64,000 bases of DNA from Streptomyces sp. SolWspMP-5a-2 (lineage in GTDB: Bacteria > Actinomycetota > Actinomycetes > Streptomycetales > Streptomycetaceae). The stretch spans positions 30,932 through 94,931 of the forward strand of contig NZ_FMCI01000114.1 of assembly GCF_900091845.1 (NCBI RefSeq), written 5' to 3'. A model generated the notes under the pieces. The model was not told where the DNA came from. It did not search any database and was given only the letters and a program-made list of their open reading frames with translations. Positions 54,012-62,684 of this stretch are shown here, one piece after another (within the stretch, counting starts at the first letter, position 1; each line of letters starts with the position of its first letter). Both the position numbers and the translations under genes were made by a program.

Positions 54012-54844
54012 TCGCGAACCTGCTCACCGTCGCGGCCCCGGCCCCGGCCGCCCTGCGCCGCGCCCTCGCGCGGGCGCTGGCGCTCCCGGAGAGCGCGGTC
54101 GACGTGGCGGACGCGGACGGCGACCAGGCCGACCGCGACTGGGACGCCCCGGTCCTGTGCGGGTACCGCCGCCTGCCCCGCGCCTCCGACGTCGCCTCGG
54201 AACTGGACGTCACCGTCACGCCCGCCGCCGACCCCGACGCCACCGAACGGGCCCTCGCGCTGGGCCTCGCGGCCGCCACCGGCACCTCGGTCCTCTACCC
54301 GGACGCGGACCAACTCCCCAGCGCCTACTGGGTGGCGGTGCCGGACGGGCGCACCGTCCGCTGCCGTCTCGAACCGCTCGACGACGCGGACGGCGACGAC
54401 GGCGGGCCGGCGTACCGGGTGACGGCGACGCAGGAACCCGTCCCCGACCTCCCCGGCGCGACCGTCGAGATCCTCCCCGAGATCCTCGACCGGGAGCCGC
54501 TGCCGACCCCGCTGGCCGACGCGTTCCTCGCCGACCGCCCGAACGGCCCGGCGGCGAGCCCCGAGGGCGGGCTCCACCACCATCTGCGGGTCTGGGAACG
54601 CCTCGTGCGCCGTCTGGACGCGGACTGGCGGCCGTCCGGGCACTACCGCGAGGACCTGTTCGCGCGGGACCTGCGTTCCCGGGACACGCTGGACGACATG
54701 GCCGTCGAAGTGCCGTCGCTGCGGCCCCTGTTGGCGATCCTGGACGGCGTCTACCGCGAACGGACCGTGGGCGAGCCCTCCGGCGCGGGGGACCGGGAGC
54801 CGGACTGGTGGCACGCGCGGACCCCGGGCCTTCTCCCCTGGTGA
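54008..54844 (+). CDS. Candidate immunity protein to the toxin-like gene
   Basis: Soluble acidic protein of 278 residues without signal peptide or membrane segment. The GTG start overlaps the toxin-like gene's stop (GTGA), so the two are made together, as is usual for toxin-immunity pairs. No motif recognised. Family unknown; the immunity role rests on position, size and coupling only. Confidence 0.55.
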   Translation: MIANLLTVAAPAPAALRRALARALALPESAVDVADADGDQADRDWDAPVLCGYRRLPRASDVASELDVTVTPAADPDATERALALGLAAATGTSVLYPDADQLPSAYWVAVPDGRTVRCRLEPLDDADGDDGGPAYRVTATQEPVPDLPGATVEILPEILDREPLPTPLADAFLADRPNGPAASPEGGLHHHLRVWERLVRRLDADWRPSGHYREDLFARDLRSRDTLDDMAVEVPSLRPLLAILDGVYRERTVGEPSGAGDREPDWWHARTPGLLPW

Positions 54845-54864
54845 CAGCGGACCCCGCCGCCGGG

Positions 54865-55242
54865 CTACGGGCGGCCGTCGCCCTCCGCGACCACCTCGAC
54901 CCGCACGCCCGGCCGGATCCCCCACCCCGCCATCGTCCCGGCCTCGGCCTCCAGCACGTGCCGCGACCGCAGCCGGGGCATCCCCAGCCGTCCGGGCCGC
55001 ATGGTCCGCACCGCGACGACCCTCAACCGCCGGTCCAGATAGGCGACATCGATCGGGAGACGCATCCGGAAGGTGTGCACACTCCCGGCGGGCGACAGCA
55101 GCATCGCGCCGTCGATCCCGTCCCGCCCCAACAGGCCCCGGGTGCGGGCCCGGTAGGAGGTCGCCAGCTCCAACGGCACCCTCGCGCCGTCCGGTTCGGC
55201 CACGACCAGCGTCCCCCGCCCGTCCCGCCACCGACGCCCCAT
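54865..55242 (-). CDS. DUF192 family protein
   Basis: Protein of 125 residues of the conserved DUF192 family, whose members are small beta-rich proteins of unclear function. Landmarks: ARTRGLLGRDGIDGAMLL and HTFRMRLPIDVAYLDRRLRVV. ATG 55242 has GGGAGG about 10 bases upstream. Convergent with the immunity-like gene. Confidence 0.85.
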   Translation of the reverse strand: MGRRWRDGRGTLVVAEPDGARVPLELATSYRARTRGLLGRDGIDGAMLLSPAGSVHTFRMRLPIDVAYLDRRLRVVAVRTMRPGRLGMPRLRSRHVLEAEAGTMAGWGIRPGVRVEVVAEGDGRP

Positions 55243-55404
55243 GCCGAGCCACCTCCCGTGGTGTCGTCCGCACCGAACGTAGCGGCTGGACGGCCGGCGT
55301 TCACCCCGTCCGGCGGTCACGCGTGACGCAACCGTGACCCCGCGACCGCAACCGCGGGCGGTCGTTTTGGACTCATACGCTCCATCCGTAGCCAAGGATC
55401 ACCC

Positions 55405-55433
55405 TGGTGTCACCGCACGCCGCTGGATAGCGT
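55405..55433 (+). promoter_or_regulatory. Candidate promoter for the secreted-protein pair
   Basis: TGGTGT (55405-55410), 17 bases, TAGCGT (55428-55433), 42 bases before the GTG at 55475. Moderate match only. Confidence 0.3.
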
Positions 55434-55474
55434 TGCTTCGCTTGCGAGAATTCCCACCTGCCCAGGAGCCGACA

Positions 55475-56131
55475 GTGAACCGCCGCCCCACCGTGCTAGC
55501 AGCGATCACCCTGACCACCGTCACGGCCCTGTGCCTGTCTGCATGCGGGAACGACGGCAAGGACACGAAGACCAACGACAAGATCACGGGCGCGGAGACG
55601 GGCACGAAGGCGTCGGCCTCACCGAGCCCGAGCGCCGCGGACTCCGCCGCCCGGCCCCGCATCACTTTCCCGTCCTACGCCAAGAACGTCTTCGAGTACG
55701 AGAAGACGGGCAACGCCGTGAAGGACACCGTCTTCTCCGACAGCACCCTGAGCATCAACTCGGTGGACGACGCCGTCTTCCAGGGCAGCACGGGAACGAA
55801 GGCCCTCGGTTTCTACAACACCGACAAGGCTCTCAGCTCGCAGATCACCTACATCCAGGGGTACATCGATGCCGGTGAGACCTGGATCGGCGAGACCACC
55901 TACCGCGACTGGAAGGTGACCTTGTCCGGCGAGACCAAGGCCTACGTCAGTTACTGCTCCGACGAGAGCAAGGCGTTCATCGAGAACAAGAAGACCAAGA
56001 AGGTCGACAGGTCGCCCGCGACATCGAGGTCCTACGTGCTCTACCACAGCAAGCTCGTCAGGAATGCCAAGGGCGTCTGGCAGACCACCGACGTCGTTTC
56101 GAACCGGGGGGACAAGACGTGCCAGCCGTGA
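55475..56131 (+). CDS. Lipoprotein of unknown function
   Basis: Lipoprotein of 218 residues with lipobox LSAC (Cys24), a Ser/Ala/Thr linker and a domain rich in Lys, Thr and Tyr. GTG 55475 has CAGGAGC eight bases upstream. It overlaps the next gene by 13 bases. Its codons are less GC-biased than nearby genes (more AAG/AAC, some AAT/GAT), fitting an accessory gene. Not recognised. Confidence 0.78.
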   Translation: MNRRPTVLAAITLTTVTALCLSACGNDGKDTKTNDKITGAETGTKASASPSPSAADSAARPRITFPSYAKNVFEYEKTGNAVKDTVFSDSTLSINSVDDAVFQGSTGTKALGFYNTDKALSSQITYIQGYIDAGETWIGETTYRDWKVTLSGETKAYVSYCSDESKAFIENKKTKKVDRSPATSRSYVLYHSKLVRNAKGVWQTTDVVSNRGDKTCQP

Positions 56132-57153
56132 GGAGTTCGCTGAGGGCCACGGCGGTACTGGCTCTGGCCTTCGCCTTTTCCACCGTCTCCACCGCGGCCT
56201 TCGCCGACAAGGGCGGCCGGGGAAACTACGGCCAGGACGGAAACGAACAGCACGCCGACACCGGTGAAGACGGCTCCGTCTCCGTCACCGTCGGCGGCAT
56301 CGTCTTCGACCGTTCGAAGAACGGCAGCGGGAAGTCGGCCGGTGCGGTGACCTCGGCCACCGCCTGGACACCCCCCGCCTGCTGGTACGCCCCGAAGTAC
56401 ACGCCCGAGCAGCTCGAGAAGTATCTGAAGCCGATCTGGGACGCCGGATCGACCGGCTACGAGTGGGACGCCACCCAGCGCGACCGCTATGTCAACGGCA
56501 AACCGTACAAGGACTTCAACAAGGACAAGTCCGGCGACGGCTACTGGTGGGACTCGTACGTCAACGAGGACTTCCCGCCGGGCTGGGACGCCTGCGACGA
56601 GGAGACCTTCTGGGTCGACAAGGGCGCCGCTCCGCCCGCGAACATCCAGAACGCGGTCACACCGGAGATCCTCGCCGAACTCGCCTATGCCGAGATCCGG
56701 GTACCGGGCACCGAGGTGACGCTCGCCCCGGCGAACCGGACCAAGGTCAATCTCCCCACCTGGGCGTGGCTGGACGCGGCGGAGTTCAAGCCCGTCTCCG
56801 TGACGGCGTCCGTGCCGGTGCTGGGCATCGAGGCGACCGCGACCGCGGAACCCGTCTCCCTCAAGATCGACCCGGGTACGGCGGACGCGGCGACCTACCC
56901 GGCGTCCGGCGCCTGCGCGATCGTGGACGGCCGCATCGGCGAGCCCTACGCCAAGGGGAAAGCCACCCGTACCCCGCCCTGCGGTGTGAAGTACCTGCGG
57001 TCCTCCGGCGACGGTTCCTACCCGCTGCGCGCCACCGTCACCTGGAAGATCCACTGGACCGGCAGCGGCGGAGCGGGCGGTGACCTCCCCGACGGGACCT
57101 TCGGCGCCACCCAGGACGTCGTCGTCCAGGAGATCCAGTCGGTCAACCGCTGA
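56119..57153 (+). CDS. Secreted protein of unknown function, coupled to the lipoprotein
   Basis: Exported protein of 344 residues with a signal peptide (about 1-29, ending AFADK). The mature part is rich in Trp, Tyr and Asp in its first half (YWWDSYVNEDFPPGWDAC) and beta-like in its second half (VSVTASVPVLGIEATATAEP), with a few cysteines. GTG 56119 lies inside the lipoprotein gene, so translation is coupled and the products may act together at the surface. Unknown family. Confidence 0.78.
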   Translation: MPAVRSSLRATAVLALAFAFSTVSTAAFADKGGRGNYGQDGNEQHADTGEDGSVSVTVGGIVFDRSKNGSGKSAGAVTSATAWTPPACWYAPKYTPEQLEKYLKPIWDAGSTGYEWDATQRDRYVNGKPYKDFNKDKSGDGYWWDSYVNEDFPPGWDACDEETFWVDKGAAPPANIQNAVTPEILAELAYAEIRVPGTEVTLAPANRTKVNLPTWAWLDAAEFKPVSVTASVPVLGIEATATAEPVSLKIDPGTADAATYPASGACAIVDGRIGEPYAKGKATRTPPCGVKYLRSSGDGSYPLRATVTWKIHWTGSGGAGGDLPDGTFGATQDVVVQEIQSVNR

Positions 57154-57224
57154 GCGGCGCCGCCGGAGCCACGGCGGCGCCGTGCCGCGGTACGAATCCG
57201 CCCCCGCCGGGTAGGGACACCCGC

Positions 57225-58100
57225 ATGACTGGATTCGGCGCCGTCTTCCGCCCCCAACTCCCGCCCGAGCGGCTCCGATCGGTCGTGCGGCTCGCCGACG
57301 CGTCAGGACTCGACCAGCTCTGGCTCTGGGAGGACTGCTTCCGGGAGGGCGGCATCTCCACCGCCGCGGCCGCGCTCGCCTGGACCGAGCGGGTCAGGAT
57401 CGGCGTCGGCCTGCTGCCGGTGCCGTTGCGCAACGTCGCCCTCACCGCGATGGAGGCCGCCTCCCTGCACCGCATGTTCCCCGGCCGCCCGGTCCTCGCC
57501 GTCGGCCACGGCGTCCAGGACTGGATGGGCCAGGTCGGCGCGCGCGCCGAGTCGCCCGTCACCCTGCTGCGCGAGCATCTCGCCGCGCTGCGCGCCCTGT
57601 TGGCCGGGGAGCAGGTCACCGTCGACGGGCGTTACGTCCACCTCGACGGCGTCGCCCTCGACTGGCCGCCCGCCGCCGCGGTCCCGGTCCTCGCCGGTGC
57701 CACCGGCCCCCGTTCGCTGCGGCTGACCGGGGAGGCCGCCGACGGCACGGTGCTCACGTCGGCGACGTCCCCGGACGGCGTCCGCGCCGCCCGCCGCCTC
57801 GTCGACCAGGGCCGGGAGGCGGCCGGACGGACGGGCGACCCGCACGAGGTCGTCGTCTACCTGCTCGCGGCGACCGGTCAGGACGCCGCCGACCGGCTCC
57901 GCGCCGACCTCGCCGCCGAGGGGCTCGACCAGGTTCCCGGACTCGGGGTCGCCGGGGACGCGGGCGCCGTCGCCGAGGCGGTCCTGCGGCTCGCCGAGGC
58001 CGGGGCCGACACCGTCGTCCTGCAGCCGACCGGCGACGAACCGGACCCCGAGGGGTTCGTCCGGTTCGCGGCGGAGCAGGTCAGACCCCTGCTGCCGTGA
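57225..58100 (+). CDS. LLM-class flavin-dependent oxidoreductase
   Basis: Luciferase-like monooxygenase of 291 residues, an F420- or FMN-dependent barrel. Typical features: LWLWEDCF near the start, RVRIGVGLLPVPLRN, the FPGRPVLAVGHGVQDWMGQVG loop and VPVLAGATGPRSLRLTGEAADG. The length fits F420-dependent subgroups common in actinobacteria. Not obviously linked to neighbours. Substrate unknown. Confidence 0.88.
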   Translation: MTGFGAVFRPQLPPERLRSVVRLADASGLDQLWLWEDCFREGGISTAAAALAWTERVRIGVGLLPVPLRNVALTAMEAASLHRMFPGRPVLAVGHGVQDWMGQVGARAESPVTLLREHLAALRALLAGEQVTVDGRYVHLDGVALDWPPAAAVPVLAGATGPRSLRLTGEAADGTVLTSATSPDGVRAARRLVDQGREAAGRTGDPHEVVVYLLAATGQDAADRLRADLAAEGLDQVPGLGVAGDAGAVAEAVLRLAEAGADTVVLQPTGDEPDPEGFVRFAAEQVRPLLP

Positions 58101-58187
58101 CCGGGAGCGGTGGAACGGCGGCGCCCGCGCGGCGGGTCCGCTGCCGAATCGACGCCCCGGCCTCCCTCCCGCCCCGCATTCACAGGT

Positions 58188-58319
58188 CACGCCGGAGTTT
58201 CCACATCGTTATCGAGGTGGCCTCGCTTCCCCGGCGTGTCTGACGTAACTTCAGACCCAGGTAATTCGCGTGAGCAAAGCCGCGCGGGTGGCACCGCGCA
58301 GTGGAGGGGGCTGCGCGGC
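58188..58319 (+). promoter_or_regulatory. T-box-riboswitch-like structured element
   Basis: CACGCCGG (58188-58195) pairs with CCGGCGTG (58231-58238), enclosing hairpin CGAGG-tgg-CCTCG; then hairpin GTCTGA-N7-TCAGAC (58238-58256). GGGTGGCACCGCG (58286-58298) matches the T-box consensus, preceded by GAGCAAAG. CCGCGC can pair upstream (GCGCGG) or within CCGCGCAG/CTGCGCGG (to 58319), i.e. mutually exclusive hairpins. No aminoacyl-tRNA synthetase or amino-acid gene follows. Confidence 0.4.
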
Positions 58320-58650
58320 GCCCGGACCCCCGGCTTCCGCCCGCACCCCCGGTCGCCGCCCGCACCGCCCGCCGCCGACGCGGCGTCAAGGCCCCGCGTG
58401 TCGCTCCGTCACCCGAGTGGGGGATGCCGCCACCCGATCGGCACAGGGAGTGAATTCCACACCCGATCCCCATGATCTCCATGGATTCGCCCCAACTGCC
58501 CTGGTCATGCGCCGCGTTTCGGCCAGGGGCAAGCCCTGCGGAGGCCACTTGGGAGCCCGCCGGGAGTCGCCGGACGAATCCGGAGAGTAGTTGTGGCACG
58601 CCGATGCGCGCGACTTCCCTTACGAAGGGTTATGGTGGAAACCCCCCCTC

Positions 58651-58690
58651 GGGCCGGTCCGTCTCCCCCCCACGGACCGGCCCGTTTTTC
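58651..58690 (+). terminator. Intrinsic terminator with U-run
   Basis: GGGCCGGTCCGT (58651-58662) pairs perfectly with 58672-58683 around a loop containing seven C, followed by GTTTTTCT. It lies 240 bases before the cis-prenyltransferase gene and ends no known gene, so it points to an unannotated transcript. Confidence 0.85.
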
Positions 58691-58930
58691 TGTCCCGGCC
58701 CGCCCGCCGCGCAGCCCCGGGCCGTTCGCTCCCCCTTCCCCGCCCGTCCGCCGCGGGGCCCTTGCGCTCCCGTCCCCGTTGGCCGCCGGGCCACCCGGCG
58801 GGGGTAGGCTTCGCCCCCGGGGACCCGTCGTACGGAAGACCCCGGACCGCCAACGGACAGGGCCCGCCCTCGGCCGAGTGCCGAGCCCGGGTCGTGCCTG
58901 TCCGATCCCTACGGAGGGGCTGACAATCAC

Positions 58931-59704
58931 GTGAACCTGCGCGACAAGCTGCGCGGCCTGTTGGTCAGGCTGTACGCACGCCGGGTGGAAGGCCACCTGG
59001 ACCACGCTCAGGTGCCCAAGCACATCGGCGTCATCATGGACGGCAACCGCCGCTGGGCGAAGGCCGCGGGTTCCAGCACCGTGCACGGCCACCGCGCGGG
59101 CGCCGAGAAGATCGAGGAGTTCCTCGGCTGGTGCACCGAGACGGACGTCGAGGTCGTCACCCTCTGGCTGCTGTCGACGGACAACTTCGACCGGCCGCAG
59201 GACGAACTCGGTCCGCTCCTCGGCATCATCGAGGACGTCGTGCGCACCCTCGCCGCCGACGGCCGCTGGCGGGTGCACCACGTCGGCACCTCCGACCGGC
59301 TGCCCGCCCAGATGCGGATCGCGCTGAAGGAGGCGGCGGAGTCCACCGCCCACGTCGACGGGATAGTGGTCAACGTCGCCATCGGCTACGGCGGACGGCA
59401 GGAGATCGCCGACGCCGTCCGCTCGATGATCCAGGACGCGGCCGACAAGGGCACCTCGATGGAGGAGCTGGCCGACGCCGTCGACGTCGACATGATCGGA
59501 CGCCACCTCTACACCAAGGCGCAGCCGGACCCCGATCTGGTGATCCGGACCAGCGGGGAGCAGCGTCTGTCCGGTTTCATGCTGTGGCAGACGGCCCACT
59601 CGGAGTACTACTTCTGTGAGGTCTTCTGGCCGGCCTTCCGCAAGGTCGACTTCCTGCGCGCCCTGCGTGACTACGCGGCGCGACACCGCCGCTACGGAGG
59701 CTGA
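58931..59704 (+). CDS. cis-Prenyltransferase (isoprenyl diphosphate synthase, UppS/Rv1086 family)
   Basis: Condenses isopentenyl diphosphate units with Z geometry. The 257-residue protein has the catalytic VIMDGNRRWAK (D37), the VTLWLLSTDNF region and the C-terminal RTSGEQRLSGFMLW and EYYFCEVFWP motifs. Its place in the greA-mca-hlyIII-phoH block matches Rv1086, the short-chain (Z)-farnesyl diphosphate synthase, so a short product is likely, but chain length cannot be read safely. GTG 58931 has GGAGGGG 10 bases upstream. Confidence 0.92.
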   Translation: MNLRDKLRGLLVRLYARRVEGHLDHAQVPKHIGVIMDGNRRWAKAAGSSTVHGHRAGAEKIEEFLGWCTETDVEVVTLWLLSTDNFDRPQDELGPLLGIIEDVVRTLAADGRWRVHHVGTSDRLPAQMRIALKEAAESTAHVDGIVVNVAIGYGGRQEIADAVRSMIQDAADKGTSMEELADAVDVDMIGRHLYTKAQPDPDLVIRTSGEQRLSGFMLWQTAHSEYYFCEVFWPAFRKVDFLRALRDYAARHRRYGG

Positions 59705-60044
59705 CCGAACCGCCTCGTATACCCCTTCGGCAGCGGAAGTAACAAGGAGTTCACCAGCACGCCGCCCTGTGGTGTGGCATGGTCACGCGGGTTCGAGGGC
59801 ATAACCCTGGCAGGTCGACGCCCGAACCACGGGTGTCGGATCTCAGCGGACGGCACGGGGCCGTCCGCCCGGGAGGCCCTTTGCACCAGCCCGACCGTGC
59901 GGTCTCGGCACGGCAGAAGCAGTGGAGGGCCGGTCCCCGGCCCGTGCAAGGCGGCCGTCGACCGGTCGGGATCCGTCCCGCCCAGCCGTACCCGGCACTC
60001 CACTCCGTCGCTCCCCGACCTCATCCGAGGGGGTACGTCCTTCC
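59705..60044. other. Gap before phoH with two strong hairpins
   Basis: GCGGACGGC (59846-59854) pairs with 59860-59868, a likely terminator for the prenyltransferase gene. GGGCCGG (59927-59933) pairs with 59937-59943 and may lie in the phoH leader. No gene seen. Confidence 0.55.
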
Positions 60045-61370
60045 GTGGTGACCAGCGCAAAGCGCCACAAGACCGACCGGCGCACCTACGTTCTCGACAC
60101 CAGCGTCCTGCTGGCCGATCCCAACGCCCTGACCCGGTTCGAGGAGCACGAAGTGGTGCTCCCGATCGTCGTGGTCACCGAGCTGGAGGCCAAGCGGCAC
60201 CATCCCGAGCTCGGCTACTTCGCCCGGCAGGCCCTCAGGCTGCTCGACGACTACCGGGTGCGGTACGGGCGTCTCGACGCCCCGATCCCGATCGGGGAGC
60301 TGGGCGGGACGGTCCGGGTCGAGCTCAACCACTCGGACCCCAGCGTGCTGCCCAGCGGCTACCGCCTGGGGGACAACGACTCCCGCATCCTCGCGGTCGC
60401 CCGCAACCTCCAGGCCGAGGGCTTCGACGTCACCGTCGTGTCGAAGGACCTCCCGCTCAGGATCAAGGCGTCCTCGGTCGGCCTGCTGGCCGAGGAGTAC
60501 CGCGCCGAACTCGCCATCACGGAGAACTCCGGCTGGACGGGGATGTCCGAGCTGACCCTTCCGGGTGAACAGGTCGACATCCTCTTCGAGGACGGCCATG
60601 TGCGCGTGCCGGAGGCCGAGGACCTCCCCGTGCACACCGGCCTGACCATCCAGTCCGAGCGCGGCAAGGCGCTCGGCAGGGTGACCCCGGAGGGCTCCAT
60701 CCGGCTGGTGCGCGGCGACCGCGAGGCGTTCGGCATCAAGGGCCGCAGCGCCGAGCAGCGCATCGCGCTCGACCTGCTCCTCGACCCGGACATCGGGATC
60801 GTGTCGATGGGCGGCCGGGCCGGCACCGGAAAGTCGGCGCTGGCGCTCTGCGCGGGCCTCGAAGCGGTCCTGGAGCGCCGTCAGCACAAGAAGGTGATGG
60901 TCTTCCGGCCGCTGTACGCGGTGGGCGGGCAGGACCTCGGCTACCTGCCCGGGTCCGAGTCCGAGAAGATGAGCCCCTGGGCGCAGGCGGTCTTCGACAC
61001 GCTGTCCGCGGTCACCAGCCGCGAGGTCATCGAGGAGGTCACCGCCCGCGGGATGCTGGAGGTGCTGCCGCTCACCCACATCCGCGGCCGCTCGCTGCAC
61101 GACGCGTTCGTGATCGTGGACGAGGCGCAGTCGCTGGAACGGAACGTCCTGCTCACCGTGTTGTCGCGGATCGGCGCCAACTCGCGGGTGGTCCTCACCC
61201 ACGACGTGGCGCAGCGCGACAACCTCCGGGTCGGCCGCTACGACGGGGTCGTCGCCGTCGTCGAGAAGCTGAAGGGGCATCCGCTCTTCGCGCACGTGAC
61301 CCTGACCAGGTCCGAGAGGTCGCAGATCGCGGCCCTGGTGACGGAGATGCTGGAGGACGTGCAGCTCTGA
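60045..61370 (+). CDS. phoH2: PhoH2-type PIN-domain and ATPase fusion protein
   Basis: Protein of 441 residues joining a PIN nuclease domain (about 14-140, [12 protein letters not shown] start with the acidic triad) to a PhoH ATPase (about 235-441) with Walker [12 protein letters not shown] and Walker [10 protein letters not shown]. PhoH2 proteins unwind and cut RNA. GTG 60045 or 60048 is the start; GAGGGGG is about 12 bases upstream. Position matches Rv1095 of mycobacteria. Followed by a 12-bp hairpin. Confidence 0.92.
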   Translation: MVTSAKRHKTDRRTYVLDTSVLLADPNALTRFEEHEVVLPIVVVTELEAKRHHPELGYFARQALRLLDDYRVRYGRLDAPIPIGELGGTVRVELNHSDPSVLPSGYRLGDNDSRILAVARNLQAEGFDVTVVSKDLPLRIKASSVGLLAEEYRAELAITENSGWTGMSELTLPGEQVDILFEDGHVRVPEAEDLPVHTGLTIQSERGKALGRVTPEGSIRLVRGDREAFGIKGRSAEQRIALDLLLDPDIGIVSMGGRAGTGKSALALCAGLEAVLERRQHKKVMVFRPLYAVGGQDLGYLPGSESEKMSPWAQAVFDTLSAVTSREVIEEVTARGMLEVLPLTHIRGRSLHDAFVIVDEAQSLERNVLLTVLSRIGANSRVVLTHDVAQRDNLRVGRYDGVVAVVEKLKGHPLFAHVTLTRSERSQIAALVTEMLEDVQL

Positions 61371-61407
61371 CGGCCGGTGCCCGGCGAGGGCCGGTCACCT
61401 GACGGTT

Positions 61408-61449
61408 GGCGCCGTCCGGCAAAGCCAGTGAGCCTAGCCGGGCGGCGCC
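61408..61449 (+). terminator. 12-bp hairpin after phoH2
   Basis: GGCGCCGTCCGG (61408-61419) pairs with 61438-61449 with one G-U pair and an 18-base loop, then TTCGCGCG. Confidence 0.65.
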
Positions 61450-61818
61450 TTCGCGCGTGCGTGTTTCTTGAAATGCCGTGGGCCAAACGGGATGTGAGCT
61501 TTCACACGCAACTCGGAATTGCCTCCCGGCGTAGCCGTACGGCAGAGTCTCCTTCCTGTCAGGCCCCGCATACGACACACAGGTATCCCTGGGGGTGCCC
61601 CCGCACTCGCACAGTGCGGAGCAGCACGGCACCACCCGCGCACCACCGCCAACTCCACAGCGTCGTCGTATGCCGCCCGAGCACCACGCGGCGCTCCCGC
61701 CACGGGAGTTGCCCACCGGGTCCGCGCCTCCCGTGACCCCGCAGTACGGAGGCCAGCGCCAGGGGCACGATTGCGTCCGCCACGGTCACCGAAGCGGGCG
61801 ATGCTGGAAGGAAACCGT
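61450..61818. other. Leader region of the transglycosylase gene
   Basis: No gene. Holds TGTGA-gctt-TCACA (61493-61506) and a hairpin CCGCAC-N7-GTGCGG (61601-61619). Wall-lytic genes of Streptomyces often have long leaders with a c-di-AMP riboswitch; I could not align this leader to that motif by eye. Confidence 0.45.
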
Positions 61819-62514
61819 GTGAGCCGGATTTCGGTCCGGGGATTCGCAGTGGCCTCGGCCACCGCGGTCACCGCTGTCGGAAGCGTCGTCGGTGTTGCCT
61901 CGGGCAGCGTCGCGCAGAACAACGACGCCGAGACAACGGCTGCCGACGCCACGCTCCTCGCGGACATACCCGCGGGTCAGCAGGCCCAGGTGCAGACCGC
62001 GTCCCTGACGCAGCAGGCCGAGACACAGGCCATCGCGGCGGACGCCTCCGCCAAGAAGGACGCGGAGGAATCGGCCCGCAAGGAGGCCGCCAAGACCGCG
62101 GTCGCGAAGAAGGAAGCCGCGGAGAAGGCTGCCAAGGAGGCCAAGGAGCGTGCCGAGGCCAAGGCTGCGGCCGCCCGTGACGCCACGCGCGACGCCTCCT
62201 CCTTCGCCGTGCAGAGCTCGTACTCCGTGGCCCAGATCCAGGCGATGGCCCGTCAGATGGTGCCGAGCAGCCAGTTCCAGTGCTTCAGCAACATCGTGAA
62301 CCACGAGTCGAGCTGGAACATGCACGCGACGAACGCCTCGTCCGGTGCCTACGGTCTCTTCCAGGCGCTGCCCGCCTCCAAGTACTCGTCCGCCGGTTCC
62401 GACTGGCAGACCAACCCGGCCACCCAGATCAAGTGGGGCCTCAGCTACATGGACGGCCGCTACGGCAGCCCGTGTGACGCGTGGTCCTTCTGGCAGGCCA
62501 ACAGCTGGTACTAG
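61819..62514 (+). CDS. Secreted lytic transglycosylase-like protein with coiled-coil spacer
   Basis: Exported protein of 231 residues: signal peptide (about 1-32), a spacer (about 50-120) of Lys/Glu/Ala-rich coiled coil, and a C-terminal SLT/lysozyme-like domain (about 135-231) with the catalytic-Glu motif NHESSWNMHATNASSGAYGLFQALP. Acts on peptidoglycan outside the cell. GTG 61819 has GGAAGG seven bases upstream; ATG 61801 is an alternative six residues earlier. Confidence 0.9.
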   Translation: MSRISVRGFAVASATAVTAVGSVVGVASGSVAQNNDAETTAADATLLADIPAGQQAQVQTASLTQQAETQAIAADASAKKDAEESARKEAAKTAVAKKEAAEKAAKEAKERAEAKAAAARDATRDASSFAVQSSYSVAQIQAMARQMVPSSQFQCFSNIVNHESSWNMHATNASSGAYGLFQALPASKYSSAGSDWQTNPATQIKWGLSYMDGRYGSPCDAWSFWQANSWY

Positions 62515-62581
62515 CAGGACGGCCGGTACCCGTACCGGCGACGGGTCGGCCGCCCTCGGCGGCCCCCCTCTCAACCCCGCG

Positions 62582-62611
62582 CAGCCCCTCCCCGTCCTAG
62601 GGGAGGGGCTG
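62582..62611 (+). terminator. 12-bp perfect hairpin after the transglycosylase gene
   Basis: CAGCCCCTCCCC (62582-62593) pairs perfectly with 62600-62611 around a six-base loop. Confidence 0.8.
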
Positions 62612-62684
62612 TCGCCCTGTACGGTCGGACACGCAACCGACTCCGGGGGGAGTGGTGGTGAAAGACGGGGGAAGAGGACGGATC

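Larger units (their letters stand above)
58101..58930. other. 830-bp gap with structured elements, no convincing gene
   Basis: Reading frames here lack codon bias. It holds the T-box-like element (58188-58319), GC-rich filler, two runs of seven cytosines (58642-58648 and 58665-58671) and the strongest intrinsic terminator of the window (58651-58690). A 400-500-base RNA could start before 58188 and end at 58690. Confidence 0.55.

Noticed and set aside
58270..58590. Possible small gene in the T-box-like region
   Set aside because: Arg/Pro-rich translation without codon bias and overlapping strong RNA structure.
58642..58690. 6C small RNA motif (two hairpins with C-runs)
   Set aside because: Two runs of seven C are present, but only the second lies in a hairpin loop; the first has no pairing stem. 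Kept only as a note beside the terminator.
58604..58690. Short leader peptide frame starting ATGCGCGCG
   Set aside because: It runs into the terminator hairpin, has no ribosome site and no amino-acid run suggesting attenuation.
61450..61818. c-di-AMP (ydaO) riboswitch before the transglycosylase gene
   Set aside because: Gene type and long leader fit, but I could not find the conserved core pattern by eye; a covariance search would be needed.
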